Shown here piece after piece: positions 18,874-27,285 of a stretch of DNA of 64,000 bases. The position numbers and the translations under genes are program-made. Numbering within the stretch: position 1 is the first letter of the stretch; each line of letters opens with the position of its first letter. Origin of the DNA: Niastella sp. (lineage in GTDB: Bacteria > Bacteroidota > Bacteroidia > Chitinophagales > Chitinophagaceae); assembly GCA_016710595.1 (NCBI GenBank), contig JADJVM010000006.1:179501-243500 (forward strand). Reading direction: 5' to 3'. The notes below the pieces were generated by a model, which saw nothing but the letters and a program-made list of their open reading frames with translations, searched no databases and was not told the origin of the DNA.

Positions 18874-19125
18874 TTATATAAGATTTTGTTTTACTGCAAG
18901 GTTTATTAAACTTGCCGTATTGTTTACATTTGATGTGCCAAAGTCGGTGTATATACTCTTGTTTTCAAGGTATTCCAGTTTGGTCATTTTCTCGCCAACC
19001 AATTCTTTTACTTCATCTTCTAAATACTATCCATAAAAACCCTGCTGCTGGCCAACAGAGAATGGTAATGTAATTTCATTTACAGGTGTGCTGAATGGGA
19101 TTATATTTAGCTGTAAGTTTTGCAT
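18874..19125 (-). pseudogene. Decayed ORF fragment with in-frame stop
   Basis: The frame opens MQNLQLNIIPFSTPVNEI and is interrupted by a TAG after QQQGFYG, then continues as YLEDEVKELVGEKMTKLEYLENKSIYTDF to a TAA at 18,874, quoted here as motifs only. It has normal amino-acid composition on both sides of the stop, which suggests a gene eroding by point mutation. I do not recognise the family. It sits at the tail of the type I restriction operon, just after a truncated RhuM gene. Confidence 0.35.
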
Positions 19126-19130
19126 GGCTA

Positions 19131-19454
19131 CTACTTTTTTATGTGGTCATTTTTATTTTTTATTATTTGGTCACTTAGAATTATGGCATCTAAGTTGTAA
19201 AACTTGGTTTTATAATTTTTGCCATCGGTGGCAGTTGTTTCCAAAATGGAAATAACTGAATTTTCCTCTAACTCGTTGGTTTCAAAAATATTGGTTAAGT
19301 GCTTGCTAATAGCTGGCACTTTTACCCCAAATAATTCTGCCATAGCTTTTTGCGTAAGCCAAAAGGTTTCGTTGTTAAAAACTACTTCTATTTTCACATT
19401 ACCCGTTGGGGTGGTGTAAAATATGATGTCGTTATTTTGATTTTTATCGGCCAT
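19131..19454 (-). pseudogene. Truncated RhuM-family gene
   Basis: The 107 residues match the N-terminus of the RhuM (virulence protein) family: IIFYTTPTGNVKIEVVF, then FWLTQKAMAELFGVKVPAISKHL, then KFYNLDAI, given as separate motifs. Family members are normally about 330 residues. Here similarity to the expected continuation ends right after NLDAI, and a short unrelated lysine/asparagine-rich tail follows. RhuM genes are common companions of type I restriction operons. This one lies 37 bp after hsdR and is presumably non-functional, having lost most of its length by deletion. Confidence 0.6.
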
Positions 19455-19491
19455 ACTTAAAATGTGATTTTCGCTTTATCCTATATGTCTT

Positions 19492-22400
19492 TTATATTTG
19501 TCCCCCAACACCTTTAAACTTCTCTATAAACGATACTAGCTTTTGAAAAACACTTTGCTTCTTAGTCAAATATTGAGGATTTAAAGGACTCATTTTCGGT
19601 AAGAGTGCATTGAGTTCTGTCCCGTTTTCACTAGCATATTCTCGTTTTAAAGAAGCTGTTATATATCGCTTTGCTTCTTCTACATTTAAATTTTCTTCTG
19701 CAATTAATTCTAATGCTTCCGCTTTCTGTTTGTTTTGAGCGTATGCAAAGAATGAATCAATAACATTTGCTTTATCTTGAAGGGTATCAAGGTCGGTTTC
19801 ATTGATGAAATCAACTACCAAACTCTCTTTTGCCCTATTCCCAACACTTGCACGAATAACCCTGCGTATTTCCGCAATTAAAGTTTCTTTGTCTTTAGTT
19901 TTCTTGTTATGTTCAAAGATTAATTCAAGAATGTAGTCAAGGTTTATTTCTTGTGATTTTAAAAGGTCAACCTCAAACACAACATCGTCCCAGTCGATTG
20001 TAGATTCTTCTGATTCTTTACCGCTTTTCTCACGTCTCAACCAGTCTCGTATATCATTATAAGTTGAACGGTAATCCTGAACTGTCCTTTCCTTGAGCAA
20101 TTCAATTTTTTGCATTGCGGCAATATCCACATCGGTTACAAAATGAGCTTTTTTAAATTCCTCAATTGCGTTAGGATCATTTATTTCTATTGCTTGCAAT
20201 GCTTTAAGATGGTTAAATTCATCGTAATTCTGGAGGATGTTTTCTACTCGTAAATATTCTCCAAATAGTTTTGCAAAGTCCTTTTTGTCTTTCTCTTTTA
20301 CAATTTCGTCAGGATTGGGGAATTTCTCATTTAACTCTTTTACTACTTCCACATAACCTCTGCGTGCTTCACCTGTAACAATGTCTGTAAATCCTTCTAA
20401 ATATTCTTTGTAGCTCTTTTCGAGTACTACGTTCTTGGTGTTACTATCTCCAAAGAGCGTTATGGCATCAATTGTTGCTTTTTCTAAATCTCTAAACGTA
20501 ACAATATTGCCAAAGGTCTTTGTAGCATCATAAATCCGGTTGGTTCTTGAAAAAGCTTGAATTAATCCGTGATAACGTAGATTCTTATCAACAAATATCG
20601 TATTTAGAGTAGGTGCATCAAACCCGGTAAGAAACATGCCGACTACAATTATTAGGTCAATCTCTTTATTCTTTACACGTTTTGCAAGGTCTCGATAATA
20701 ATTTTGAAACTCATTGCTGTCAACTCCATAACTGGTTTTGAACATTGCATTGTAGTCATTGATAGCTTTAGTCAAAAACTCCTTGGCACTGCTATCCAAT
20801 GCCGAAGGTTCAAAACTTTCATCTACTATTTCACCGATTGCACTTTGTTCTTCATTGGCTGCAAATGAGAAGATTGTCGCTATCCTTAAAGGTTTATCAC
20901 TATCCTTTTGTAAATTGTTTAACTCCTCATAATAACATTTGGCTGCATCAACACTACTTACGGCAAACATGGCATTAAAGCCTTTGTTACTTCCTTGATT
21001 CCTGTGCGTTTTTATCTTGAAATTCTGTAAAACATATTGGGATATTTCTTTGATCCGAGCAGGATGAAGCAAAGCTTTTTTGTTTTCTGCTGCACTTAAC
21101 TTTTTCTCATCTATTTCAGTTTCTATACTCTTGAATTGTGGACGAACATCATTATAGTCAACTTTGAATTTCAGAACTTTTTCATCTCTAATAGCATCCG
21201 TAATTACATAAGAATGCAATTCACGACCAAAAACACTTGCAGTAGTTTCAGCACCTAACGCATTTTGTACGAAGATTGGAGTGCCAGTAAAACCAAATTG
21301 ATAGAATTTTTTAAACTTTTTAATCAGATTTTTTTGTGCTTCACCAAATTGAGAACGGTGTGCTTCATCAAAAATGAAAACGACTTGCTTTTGGTAAATG
21401 GCTAAATCATTCTCAGTTTTCATGAGGTTGTTCAATTTCTGAATAGTTGTAACGATAATTTTATTATCATCTTTTTCAATATTCCTCTTTAATCCTGCGG
21501 TACTATCTGAACCGTTCACACTATCGGGAGAGAATCTTTGATATTCTTTCATCGTTTGAAAGTCCAAATCTTTACGGTCAACTACAAAGAATACCTTATC
21601 AATGAAATCAAGTTGAGTTGCTAATCTTGCTGCTTTAAAACTGGTTAGTGTTTTGCCTGACCCAGTGGTGTGCCAAATATATCCGCCACCTTCTGTGTCG
21701 GACCATTTTTTTGAATGAAACGAACTTTCGATTTTCCACAACATTCTTTCTGTTGCTGCAATTTGATAGGGTCTCATGACGAGCAGCGTATCACTTGTAT
21801 CAAAAACAGAATAAGAAAGTAATACTTTTAAAAGTGTATGTTTCTGAAAAAATGTAGCCGTAAAATCTTTAAGTTCTTTTATCAAAGTATTATCAGCCTT
21901 TGCCCAGTTCATGGTAAAGTCAAAGCTGTTTTTATTTCGCTCAACAGTGTTTGCAAAATAACGGCTGTCAGTACCGTTTGAGATAACAAAAATCTGTACG
22001 TATTTATAGAGTGAATTTTTACTGTTAAAACTTTCTTTAGTGTAACGATGCACTTGATTAAAAGCTTCCCGAATAGCAACACCTCGTTTTTTTAGTTCTA
22101 CTTGAACCAATGGCAATCCATTAACTAATATTGTTACATCATAGCGATTTCCCTGCGTTCCTTTCTGTTCAAATTGAGCAATTACCTGCACTTTATTCCG
22201 TGCAATATTTTTTTTATCTACCAGATAAATGTTTTGGATATGTCCATCATCAAAAACGAAATCGTAAATGTAATTTTCGTGTATTTTCCTTGATTTCTCC
22301 ACAAGGTTATCACTTGGCTTATCTAAATACTCTTCTACAAAACGAATCCATTCAGCATTTGAAAACGATACATTATTAAGCGATTGAAGTTGCACCCTCG

Positions 22401-22602
22401 CATTCGCCAACATGGTTTCTGCTGTATTTAGGTTTAATGGATTCTCATAACCTTGATTGATTAAATCCTGGATAAATTCACGTTCAAGTGCAGCCTCCGT
22501 TTGATAGACTGCCGGCGGTTCATTCACAACTGAATCCTTGATATAGTTATCCAGTACAATGAAATTATTTGATTCTGCTATGGTTTTATACTGTGTCATC
22601 AT
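19492..22602 (-). CDS. hsdR: Type I restriction endonuclease subunit R (HsdR), left system
   Basis: The 1,036-residue protein is the motor and nuclease subunit of a type I restriction complex. The N-terminal PD-(D/E)XK nuclease is seen as YDVTILVNGLPLVQVELKKRG near residue 160 (written here as a motif region). Helicase motif I is TTGSGKT near 316, the DEAH box is near 412 and TGTPIF near 437. Later helicase motifs include GMFLTGFDAP and QAFSRTNRI. It translocates DNA and cuts when unmethylated sites are bound by the HsdS/HsdM complex. It is the last full gene of the operon. The length is normal and the key motifs are intact. Confidence 0.95.
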   Translation of the reverse strand: MMTQYKTIAESNNFIVLDNYIKDSVVNEPPAVYQTEAALEREFIQDLINQGYENPLNLNTAETMLANARVQLQSLNNVSFSNAEWIRFVEEYLDKPSDNLVEKSRKIHENYIYDFVFDDGHIQNIYLVDKKNIARNKVQVIAQFEQKGTQGNRYDVTILVNGLPLVQVELKKRGVAIREAFNQVHRYTKESFNSKNSLYKYVQIFVISNGTDSRYFANTVERNKNSFDFTMNWAKADNTLIKELKDFTATFFQKHTLLKVLLSYSVFDTSDTLLVMRPYQIAATERMLWKIESSFHSKKWSDTEGGGYIWHTTGSGKTLTSFKAARLATQLDFIDKVFFVVDRKDLDFQTMKEYQRFSPDSVNGSDSTAGLKRNIEKDDNKIIVTTIQKLNNLMKTENDLAIYQKQVVFIFDEAHRSQFGEAQKNLIKKFKKFYQFGFTGTPIFVQNALGAETTASVFGRELHSYVITDAIRDEKVLKFKVDYNDVRPQFKSIETEIDEKKLSAAENKKALLHPARIKEISQYVLQNFKIKTHRNQGSNKGFNAMFAVSSVDAAKCYYEELNNLQKDSDKPLRIATIFSFAANEEQSAIGEIVDESFEPSALDSSAKEFLTKAINDYNAMFKTSYGVDSNEFQNYYRDLAKRVKNKEIDLIIVVGMFLTGFDAPTLNTIFVDKNLRYHGLIQAFSRTNRIYDATKTFGNIVTFRDLEKATIDAITLFGDSNTKNVVLEKSYKEYLEGFTDIVTGEARRGYVEVVKELNEKFPNPDEIVKEKDKKDFAKLFGEYLRVENILQNYDEFNHLKALQAIEINDPNAIEEFKKAHFVTDVDIAAMQKIELLKERTVQDYRSTYNDIRDWLRREKSGKESEESTIDWDDVVFEVDLLKSQEINLDYILELIFEHNKKTKDKETLIAEIRRVIRASVGNRAKESLVVDFINETDLDTLQDKANVIDSFFAYAQNKQKAEALELIAEENLNVEEAKRYITASLKREYASENGTELNALLPKMSPLNPQYLTKKQSVFQKLVSFIEKFKGVGGQI

Positions 22603-22621
22603 TTTTAATTATTTAGCATTA

Positions 22622-23506
22622 TTATTCATTCTCTTCATAATAGTATGAATAATCTATGCCCTTCATATACATTTCACGGTCGTTTATTTTGTTGGTAAGT
22701 GCATTCTGCAAAAGCGATTTCAGTACATTACTTTTTGTTGGGCTAAGCATCATAGCGTTCATATAATCCCGTTTGCTGATCTTACTCCAATCTACACATT
22801 TTTTCAGGCGTTTTTTCAATAGTAAGTCTAACCAAATGCGGGTGCTTCTGCCGTTGCCTTCCATAAATGGGTGGGCAATGTTCATTTCTACATATTTGTT
22901 TACAATTTCATCAAATGTAGTTTCGGGCATAGCTTCTATTTGTTGTAAGGTTTCGCCTAAAAAACGGGATACTGCAAATTGAAAACCTCCTTTTGAAATA
23001 TTTTTTTGCCGTATTTGCCCTGCAAAATCATATAAGCCACCAAATAAATAAGCATGTATTTGTTGCAAACCTTTGGCCGTGCCTACTTCAAATTCATTGA
23101 TCAAATTGCTTTCAAAAAGGCTGTATGCTTTTTTCTTACTTTGTCCGTCAAGGCTGGTATCGCTGTAAAGAAACCAGTCTAAAAATTTCATAGCCCTATT
23201 GTTAGGAAAATTTTTGGCAAGCTGGGTTACACCTTCACTATCCAGCATATCTGCTAAACGTTTCTTGCCATCGGGTGCTAACAATTTCAACTGGGTAGTG
23301 GCACTAACCACTTCACTATTTTCTTTTTTTAGTTTGGCTTTTAGGTATTTCCAATAGTTTCGGGTTTTGTTGTAATCGGGTTCTTCATTTAAAACAGCAA
23401 CAATATCCAGTACGCTAAACCACCATTTGGAATTTTCATCATCCCAAACGGCTCGCACTTCTCTGTCATCAAAAAAACGTATGGAAACTTTGCTCATTGT
23501 ACTCAT
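22622..23506 (-). CDS. Bro-N/Fic fusion protein
   Basis: This 294-residue protein joins an N-terminal Bro-N-like segment (VRAVWDDENSKWWFSVLDIVAVL) to a C-terminal Fic domain. The Fic active-site motif reads HPFMEGNGRSTR near residue 212, with catalytic His and all anchor residues of the HPFxxGNGR consensus, so AMP-transfer activity is plausible. No inhibitory (S/T)xxxE(G/N) helix was identified. Fic and Bro-N proteins often travel with type I restriction genes, and this one lies between the GxxExxY gene and hsdR (19 bp before hsdR). It could act as a toxin or a regulator of restriction. The target is unknown. Confidence 0.85.
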   Translation of the reverse strand: MSTMSKVSIRFFDDREVRAVWDDENSKWWFSVLDIVAVLNEEPDYNKTRNYWKYLKAKLKKENSEVVSATTQLKLLAPDGKKRLADMLDSEGVTQLAKNFPNNRAMKFLDWFLYSDTSLDGQSKKKAYSLFESNLINEFEVGTAKGLQQIHAYLFGGLYDFAGQIRQKNISKGGFQFAVSRFLGETLQQIEAMPETTFDEIVNKYVEMNIAHPFMEGNGRSTRIWLDLLLKKRLKKCVDWSKISKRDYMNAMMLSPTKSNVLKSLLQNALTNKINDREMYMKGIDYSYYYEENE

Positions 23507-23550
23507 TTGTCCGAATCAGGATTTACTTGATTTTAGGATTTGCAGAATTA
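23507..23550. repeat. Left repeat of the GxxExxY cassette
   Basis: This copy begins TTGTCCGAATCAGGATTTAC and is a degenerate direct repeat of 23,931-23,974. It starts one base past the Fic start codon and encodes the last residues and stop of the GxxExxY protein. Repeats of this GAATCAGGATTT type are very common in Bacteroidota genomes. Confidence 0.65.
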
Positions 23551-23918
23551 TACCTTGGGTTAAAAACTTTTTTGAATTGCAAACTCGTTGCACCAAAATT
23601 TATGAGTAAGCCAATAGGAAAATCATAAGCCACCACATAATTCTTTGCTTGTGCCAAATGCACATCTTCTAAATTTATCAATGCTTTTAATTCAACGATT
23701 ATCTTATTTCCTACTACAAAGTCTGCCCTTCTGGTGCCCACTTCTATGCCTTCATAAAATATTGTTTGCTCAATTTCTCTTCCAAAATTTAATCCTGCTT
23801 TTTGAAGTTCTATTGCCAAACATCTTTGATAAATTACTTCCTGAAAGCCATTGCCCAAAGTATTGTGCACTTTCATTGCACAACCATTAATCTTGTATGT
23901 AATTTCATCTAATGTCAT
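23523..23918 (-). CDS. GxxExxY family protein (PD-(D/E)XK-like)
   Basis: The 131-residue product has the defining GNGFQEVIYQRCLAIEL region (GxxExxY near residue 25). A nuclease-like core follows, RRADFVVGNKIIVELKA near 75-90, which supplies the D and ExK residues of a PD-(D/E)XK fold. Biochemical function is unproven for the family. The last residues (SANPKIK) and the stop codon are read from a dispersed repeat, and related repeats lie on the other side. It therefore seems to be a self-contained cassette inserted between hsdS and the Fic gene of a restriction operon. Confidence 0.85.
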   Translation of the reverse strand: MTLDEITYKINGCAMKVHNTLGNGFQEVIYQRCLAIELQKAGLNFGREIEQTIFYEGIEVGTRRADFVVGNKIIVELKALINLEDVHLAQAKNYVVAYDFPIGLLINFGATSLQFKKVFNPRYNSANPKIK

Positions 23919-23930
23919 CTTCTAATTTTT

Positions 23931-24014
23931 TTGTCTGAATCAGGATTTAGTTGATCTTAGGATTTTCAAGATTAATCCTGTCTATCCATTCATCCTACAA
24001 ATCCTGATTCTGAC
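23931..24014. repeat. Right repeats of the GxxExxY cassette
   Basis: A direct copy at 23,931-23,974 (TTGTCTGAATCAGGATTT...) is followed by an inverted short copy at 23,998-24,014 (CAAATCCTGATTCTGAC), which touches the stop codon of hsdS. Together with the left repeat this brackets the GxxExxY gene with palindromic REP-like sequence. Confidence 0.6.
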
Positions 24015-25162
24015 TATTTAAACGCTAACAACTTATCTCTATAATACTCATACTGCTTTTTCCTTAACTCAATCTCTTTCGGCAAACCTTCAGTTATTGA
24101 GGTGGTGAGTGTGTCGAATTTATCAAGGATAGTAACAATACGTTCTTGTTCTTTGAGGGATGGCATGGGGATTTTATATTCCATTATCTTGCTTTTATTT
24201 CCACGAGGCATTTTTGCTCCTTTGGAATGTTGCATATTATATTCAAAGAAATTATCATCAGCTAAAATTTGATACAAAAACCTTGGAATTATATTTTTGT
24301 CAGTTGGATGAATAACCAAAACATCACCATTTGTACCACCGAATTTATCAGAAAACCAAATCTTCTTCAAGTAAGGACGAATATTACCGATTAAAATATC
24401 ATTGATGTTGTATTTTGTAGAATTGCCAGATTGTGGTACATGAATAGATATTCTTTTCCCTTCCCGATTTTGTAGGAGATTGTCAACGCCAACATAATTA
24501 TTTTTATCAATTTTATCCGAACTGATTCGTTCATTAGAGTATTCTGCAACTTCCCCCAAACTCTTCCACTCCACTTCCTCATTATTCATTAACCCTTTAT
24601 CATTAACCATTAACAACTGCTCTCTATAAAAACTATACTGTTGTTTACGAGCTGTAAGCTCTGCTGTAAGCTCTGCTGTAAGCTCCGTAAAACTATCTAA
24701 CATGCGAACGATTTCTTTTTGAACCGAGGGTGGAGGGATTGGGATAGAAAGGTTAGCATAATTACTAATCCATTGTCGTTTATGGTCACCCTCAACTAAT
24801 CCACTTGGCAAAGTATTCAGCCAATAATAAATATACTTCAACAACGCTTTAGATTCATCTTTTGAAGTAATCATCTTCATTGCAGATGATTTGGCTTTAA
24901 AATCAAAATCAACCCATTTATTAGCAGTCGTAAAATCATCAAAAATGATAACAGGATTTTCGGATGCTTTGTAAATGCCATCAGTTTCATCTGTATAACC
25001 AAGAATAAAAGTTTTGCCCGCAGTCAAAACAGGGGTTTGAAAATTGTCGTTATAATTATTTGTTTTTACCAAATATTTAGTTGGTTGCTCATAATCTGCA
25101 ACTTCTCCTAAAGGCATCCATTCCACTTCTGCACCTTGTAATAATTTATCTAAATAACTCAT
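24014..25162 (-). CDS. hsdS: Type I restriction specificity subunit S (HsdS), left system
   Basis: The 382-residue protein holds two target-recognition domains with parallel half-repeats. The first half opens VEWMPLGEVADY and the second VEWKSLGEVAEY, and each half ends with a helix like FYREQLL or YYRDKLLAF. The central spacer helix has three ELTA units (residues about 160-172) coded by a 12-bp tandem repeat. In EcoR124I-type enzymes the number of TAEL units sets the spacing between the two half-sites. HsdS directs both methylation and restriction by HsdM and HsdR. It overlaps hsdM by 4 bp, so translation is coupled. Confidence 0.94.
   Translation of the reverse strand: MSYLDKLLQGAEVEWMPLGEVADYEQPTKYLVKTNNYNDNFQTPVLTAGKTFILGYTDETDGIYKASENPVIIFDDFTTANKWVDFDFKAKSSAMKMITSKDESKALLKYIYYWLNTLPSGLVEGDHKRQWISNYANLSIPIPPPSVQKEIVRMLDSFTELTAELTAELTARKQQYSFYREQLLMVNDKGLMNNEEVEWKSLGEVAEYSNERISSDKIDKNNYVGVDNLLQNREGKRISIHVPQSGNSTKYNINDILIGNIRPYLKKIWFSDKFGGTNGDVLVIHPTDKNIIPRFLYQILADDNFFEYNMQHSKGAKMPRGNKSKIMEYKIPMPSLKEQERIVTILDKFDTLTTSITEGLPKEIELRKKQYEYYRDKLLAFK
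24650..24685. repeat. Three 12-bp tandem repeats in the HsdS spacer helix
   Basis: Three units of TGCTGTAAGCTC run in tandem (the first begins with A instead of T). On the coding strand they read GAGCTTACAGCA and encode ELTA, the TAEL repeat of the EcoR124 family. Because the unit is 12 bp, gain or loss by slippage keeps frame and shifts the target spacing. Confidence 0.9.
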
Positions 25163-26706
25163 GCTTCAATCTCTTTTACAATTTCATCAATACTTGTACG
25201 CAAGGCATTTATTTTCTCTACTGTTTTTGAAATTTCTGTGTTTAGCTGTTTAATATCTACCTGCTCTCTATTGTCTTTTGCCTCTATATAAGAACTTACC
25301 GATAGGTTATAATCGTTTTCAGCAATTTTTGAATTGTCGATAGTCTTAGCCACATACTCAACATCCTCTTTATTGTCGAAAATGTCCATTATCTTTTCAA
25401 TGTGTTTATCATTAAGCACATTGTTGTTGGTTACTTTTTTAAAGAAATCTTCACCACTGGCATCAATAAACTGAGTTTTATTATCTGTTTTATGCTTTGA
25501 AAGGACAAGGATTGTTACTGCAATTGGAGTTCCATAGAATAAGTTTGGTGCTAAGGAGATAATGGTCTCTACAAAATTATTGTCCACTAAATACTTTCTG
25601 ATTTTCTGTTCTGCACCACTACGGTAAAAGATACCAGGGAAACAAACAATCGCTGCCCTTCCTTTACTTGATAGATAACTTAGGGCATGTAATACAAAGG
25701 CAAAATCTGCTTTTGATTTAGGAGCCAACACACCGGCAGGTGCAAAGCGGTCATCATTAATGAGCGTTGGGTCATCATCACCAATCCATTTTATAGAATA
25801 TGGTGGATTAGAAACAATAGCATCAAAAGGTTTCTCATCGCCATAGTGTGGGTCAATGAGTGTATTGCCAAGGGCAATATTAAACTTGTCGTAATTGATG
25901 TTGTGCAAAAACATGTTCATACGGGCAAGGTTATAAGTTGTGTGGTTCACTTCCTGCCCATAGAAGCCTTCTTCAATAATATGATTGTCGAAATGTTTTT
26001 TGGCTTGTAACAATAAAGAGCCTGAACCTGCGGCAGGGTCATATATCTTGTTTACCTTGTCTTGCTTGTGCATAGCCAATTGGGCAATGAGTTTGGATAC
26101 GTGTTGTGGTGTAAAAAACTCTCCTCCTGATTTACCTGCGTTAGCTGCATAATTAGAAATAAGAAACTCATAGGCATCGCCAAAGAGGTCAATCTTATTA
26201 TCTTCAAAATCTCCAAAATTCAGCTCTTCTACGCCTTTTAAAACGGATGCTAAACGGCTGTTTTTGTTTTCAACGGTATTACCCAATCGTGAGCTGGTTG
26301 TGTCAAAATCGGCAAACAATCCTTTTATATCTGGTTCGGATGGATAACCATTTGCAGAACTTTCAATAGCGTCAAAAGTGGCTTTTAAATCAGTATTTAG
26401 ATTTGGGTTGGTATTGGCTGTTTTGGCAACATTTACGAAAAGTTGACTGGGGTAGATAAAGTAGCCTTTCGTTTTAATGGCATCGTCTTTTATTTCAGGC
26501 GTGATTTTATCATCAGGATAATTTGCATAGTTTACGCTTTGCTCCCCACCTTCAATGTAATTGGTGAAGTTTTCACTAATAAAGCGATAAAAGAGTGTAC
26601 CCAATACAAACTGTTTAAAGTCCCATCCATCGACAGAGCCACGTACATCGTTGGCTATTCTCCATATTTTAGCTTGCAATTCTGCTCTTTGTACTGTGCT
26701 TGTCAT
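25159..26706 (-). CDS. hsdM: Type I restriction DNA methyltransferase subunit M (HsdM), left system
   Basis: The 515-residue N6-adenine methyltransferase has an N-terminal helical HsdM domain (IWRIANDVRGSVDGWDFKQ region). The SAM-binding motif is YDPAAGSGSLL near 225 and the catalytic NPPY (SNPPYSIKW) is near 300. The C-terminal helices contact HsdS. It methylates host sites and is also part of the restriction complex. It lies 50 bp downstream of an XRE regulator and overlaps hsdS by 4 bp. It differs clearly from the second HsdM in this window. Confidence 0.95.
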   Translation of the reverse strand: MTSTVQRAELQAKIWRIANDVRGSVDGWDFKQFVLGTLFYRFISENFTNYIEGGEQSVNYANYPDDKITPEIKDDAIKTKGYFIYPSQLFVNVAKTANTNPNLNTDLKATFDAIESSANGYPSEPDIKGLFADFDTTSSRLGNTVENKNSRLASVLKGVEELNFGDFEDNKIDLFGDAYEFLISNYAANAGKSGGEFFTPQHVSKLIAQLAMHKQDKVNKIYDPAAGSGSLLLQAKKHFDNHIIEEGFYGQEVNHTTYNLARMNMFLHNINYDKFNIALGNTLIDPHYGDEKPFDAIVSNPPYSIKWIGDDDPTLINDDRFAPAGVLAPKSKADFAFVLHALSYLSSKGRAAIVCFPGIFYRSGAEQKIRKYLVDNNFVETIISLAPNLFYGTPIAVTILVLSKHKTDNKTQFIDASGEDFFKKVTNNNVLNDKHIEKIMDIFDNKEDVEYVAKTIDNSKIAENDYNLSVSSYIEAKDNREQVDIKQLNTEISKTVEKINALRTSIDEIVKEIEA

Positions 26707-26756
26707 TTCTTATTTATTTTTTATGTCTCTTGGTTTAACTCTTAATATCCTTTGCA

Positions 26757-27050
26757 TTATTTCGATTTCTTAATTTGCTTCGTTACTGATTTTAATGCTT
26801 CGTCTGCCATTGGTTCGCCTTGAACCATATTATACAATTGGTCGGCAAGCCAAAGGGTTTGCAATTCTTCAACATCAGCTTTGAGTATTTGGGCTAATAA
26901 AGGGATTTGCTCTTTCTTCAATTGCCTGTCGCCCCGTTCTACTTTGCTAATAATAGAAGTATCCACATCCAACTGGGAAGCAAGCTGCCGGAGCAGCATA
27001 TTTTGCTTCGTTCTTAGTTCTCTTATTCGTTCACCAAACTGTGTTGCCAT
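26757..27050 (-). CDS. XRE-family regulator of the left restriction operon
   Basis: This 97-residue protein has a single helix-turn-helix (FGERIRELRTKQNMLLRQLA, then IISKVERGDRQ). A conserved C-terminal half containing LWLADQLYNMVQGEP follows. A homologue with the same organisation is encoded at 52,305-52,592 in front of the second restriction system. Upstream of each gene is a similar inverted repeat at nearly the same distance, so it probably represses its own promoter and times expression of the methylase before the nuclease. C-protein-like control is inferred. Confidence 0.88.
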   Translation of the reverse strand: MATQFGERIRELRTKQNMLLRQLASQLDVDTSIISKVERGDRQLKKEQIPLLAQILKADVEELQTLWLADQLYNMVQGEPMADEALKSVTKQIKKSK

Positions 27051-27065
27051 TATAATTATATTGTC

Positions 27066-27082
27066 TTGACAAATATTGGCAA
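27066..27082. promoter_or_regulatory. XRE operator candidate, left system
   Basis: TTGACAAATATTGGCAA lies 15 bp upstream of the XRE start. It resembles TTGCCAGATTTTGGACAA at 52,611, which lies 18 bp upstream of the paralogous XRE gene. Both are imperfect TTGnCA/TGGnCAA inverted repeats. Confidence 0.5.
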
Positions 27083-27165
27083 ATATAAGAAAACAAACCC
27101 AAATAAAAGAAAGATAAATCAGCTAAAAGATAACAATAACAGGCATTTACGAAACAAAGGAAACA

Positions 27166-27186
27166 TAATTACTTTCCGATACAGAA
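27166..27186. repeat. att core repeat, left copy
   Basis: This 21-bp sequence is identical to 58,516-58,536. On the minus strand it begins TTCTGTATCGGAAAGTAA, which at the other copy encodes the FCIGK end of MnmE. It marks the left boundary of the integrated element; sequence to its left would have followed mnmE before integration. Confidence 0.85.
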
Positions 27187-27219
27187 TTTGAAAAATGCAG
27201 TATTGCTGGGCATTTCAGA

Positions 27220-27243
27220 GGTCGGGCAACAAAAGGGCAACAC
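27220..27243. promoter_or_regulatory. Arm-type integrase sites, left end
   Basis: GGTCGGGCAACAAA is followed at once by AGGGCAACAC, 34-57 bp inside the left att core. The 14-bp unit recurs exactly at 58,440-58,453 near the other end. Paired arrays of this kind near att cores are typical arm-binding sites of tyrosine recombinases. Confidence 0.6.
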
Positions 27244-27285
27244 GAAAATTTAAGTATGAAAAAAGAAAAACAAAATCTTTTTTAA

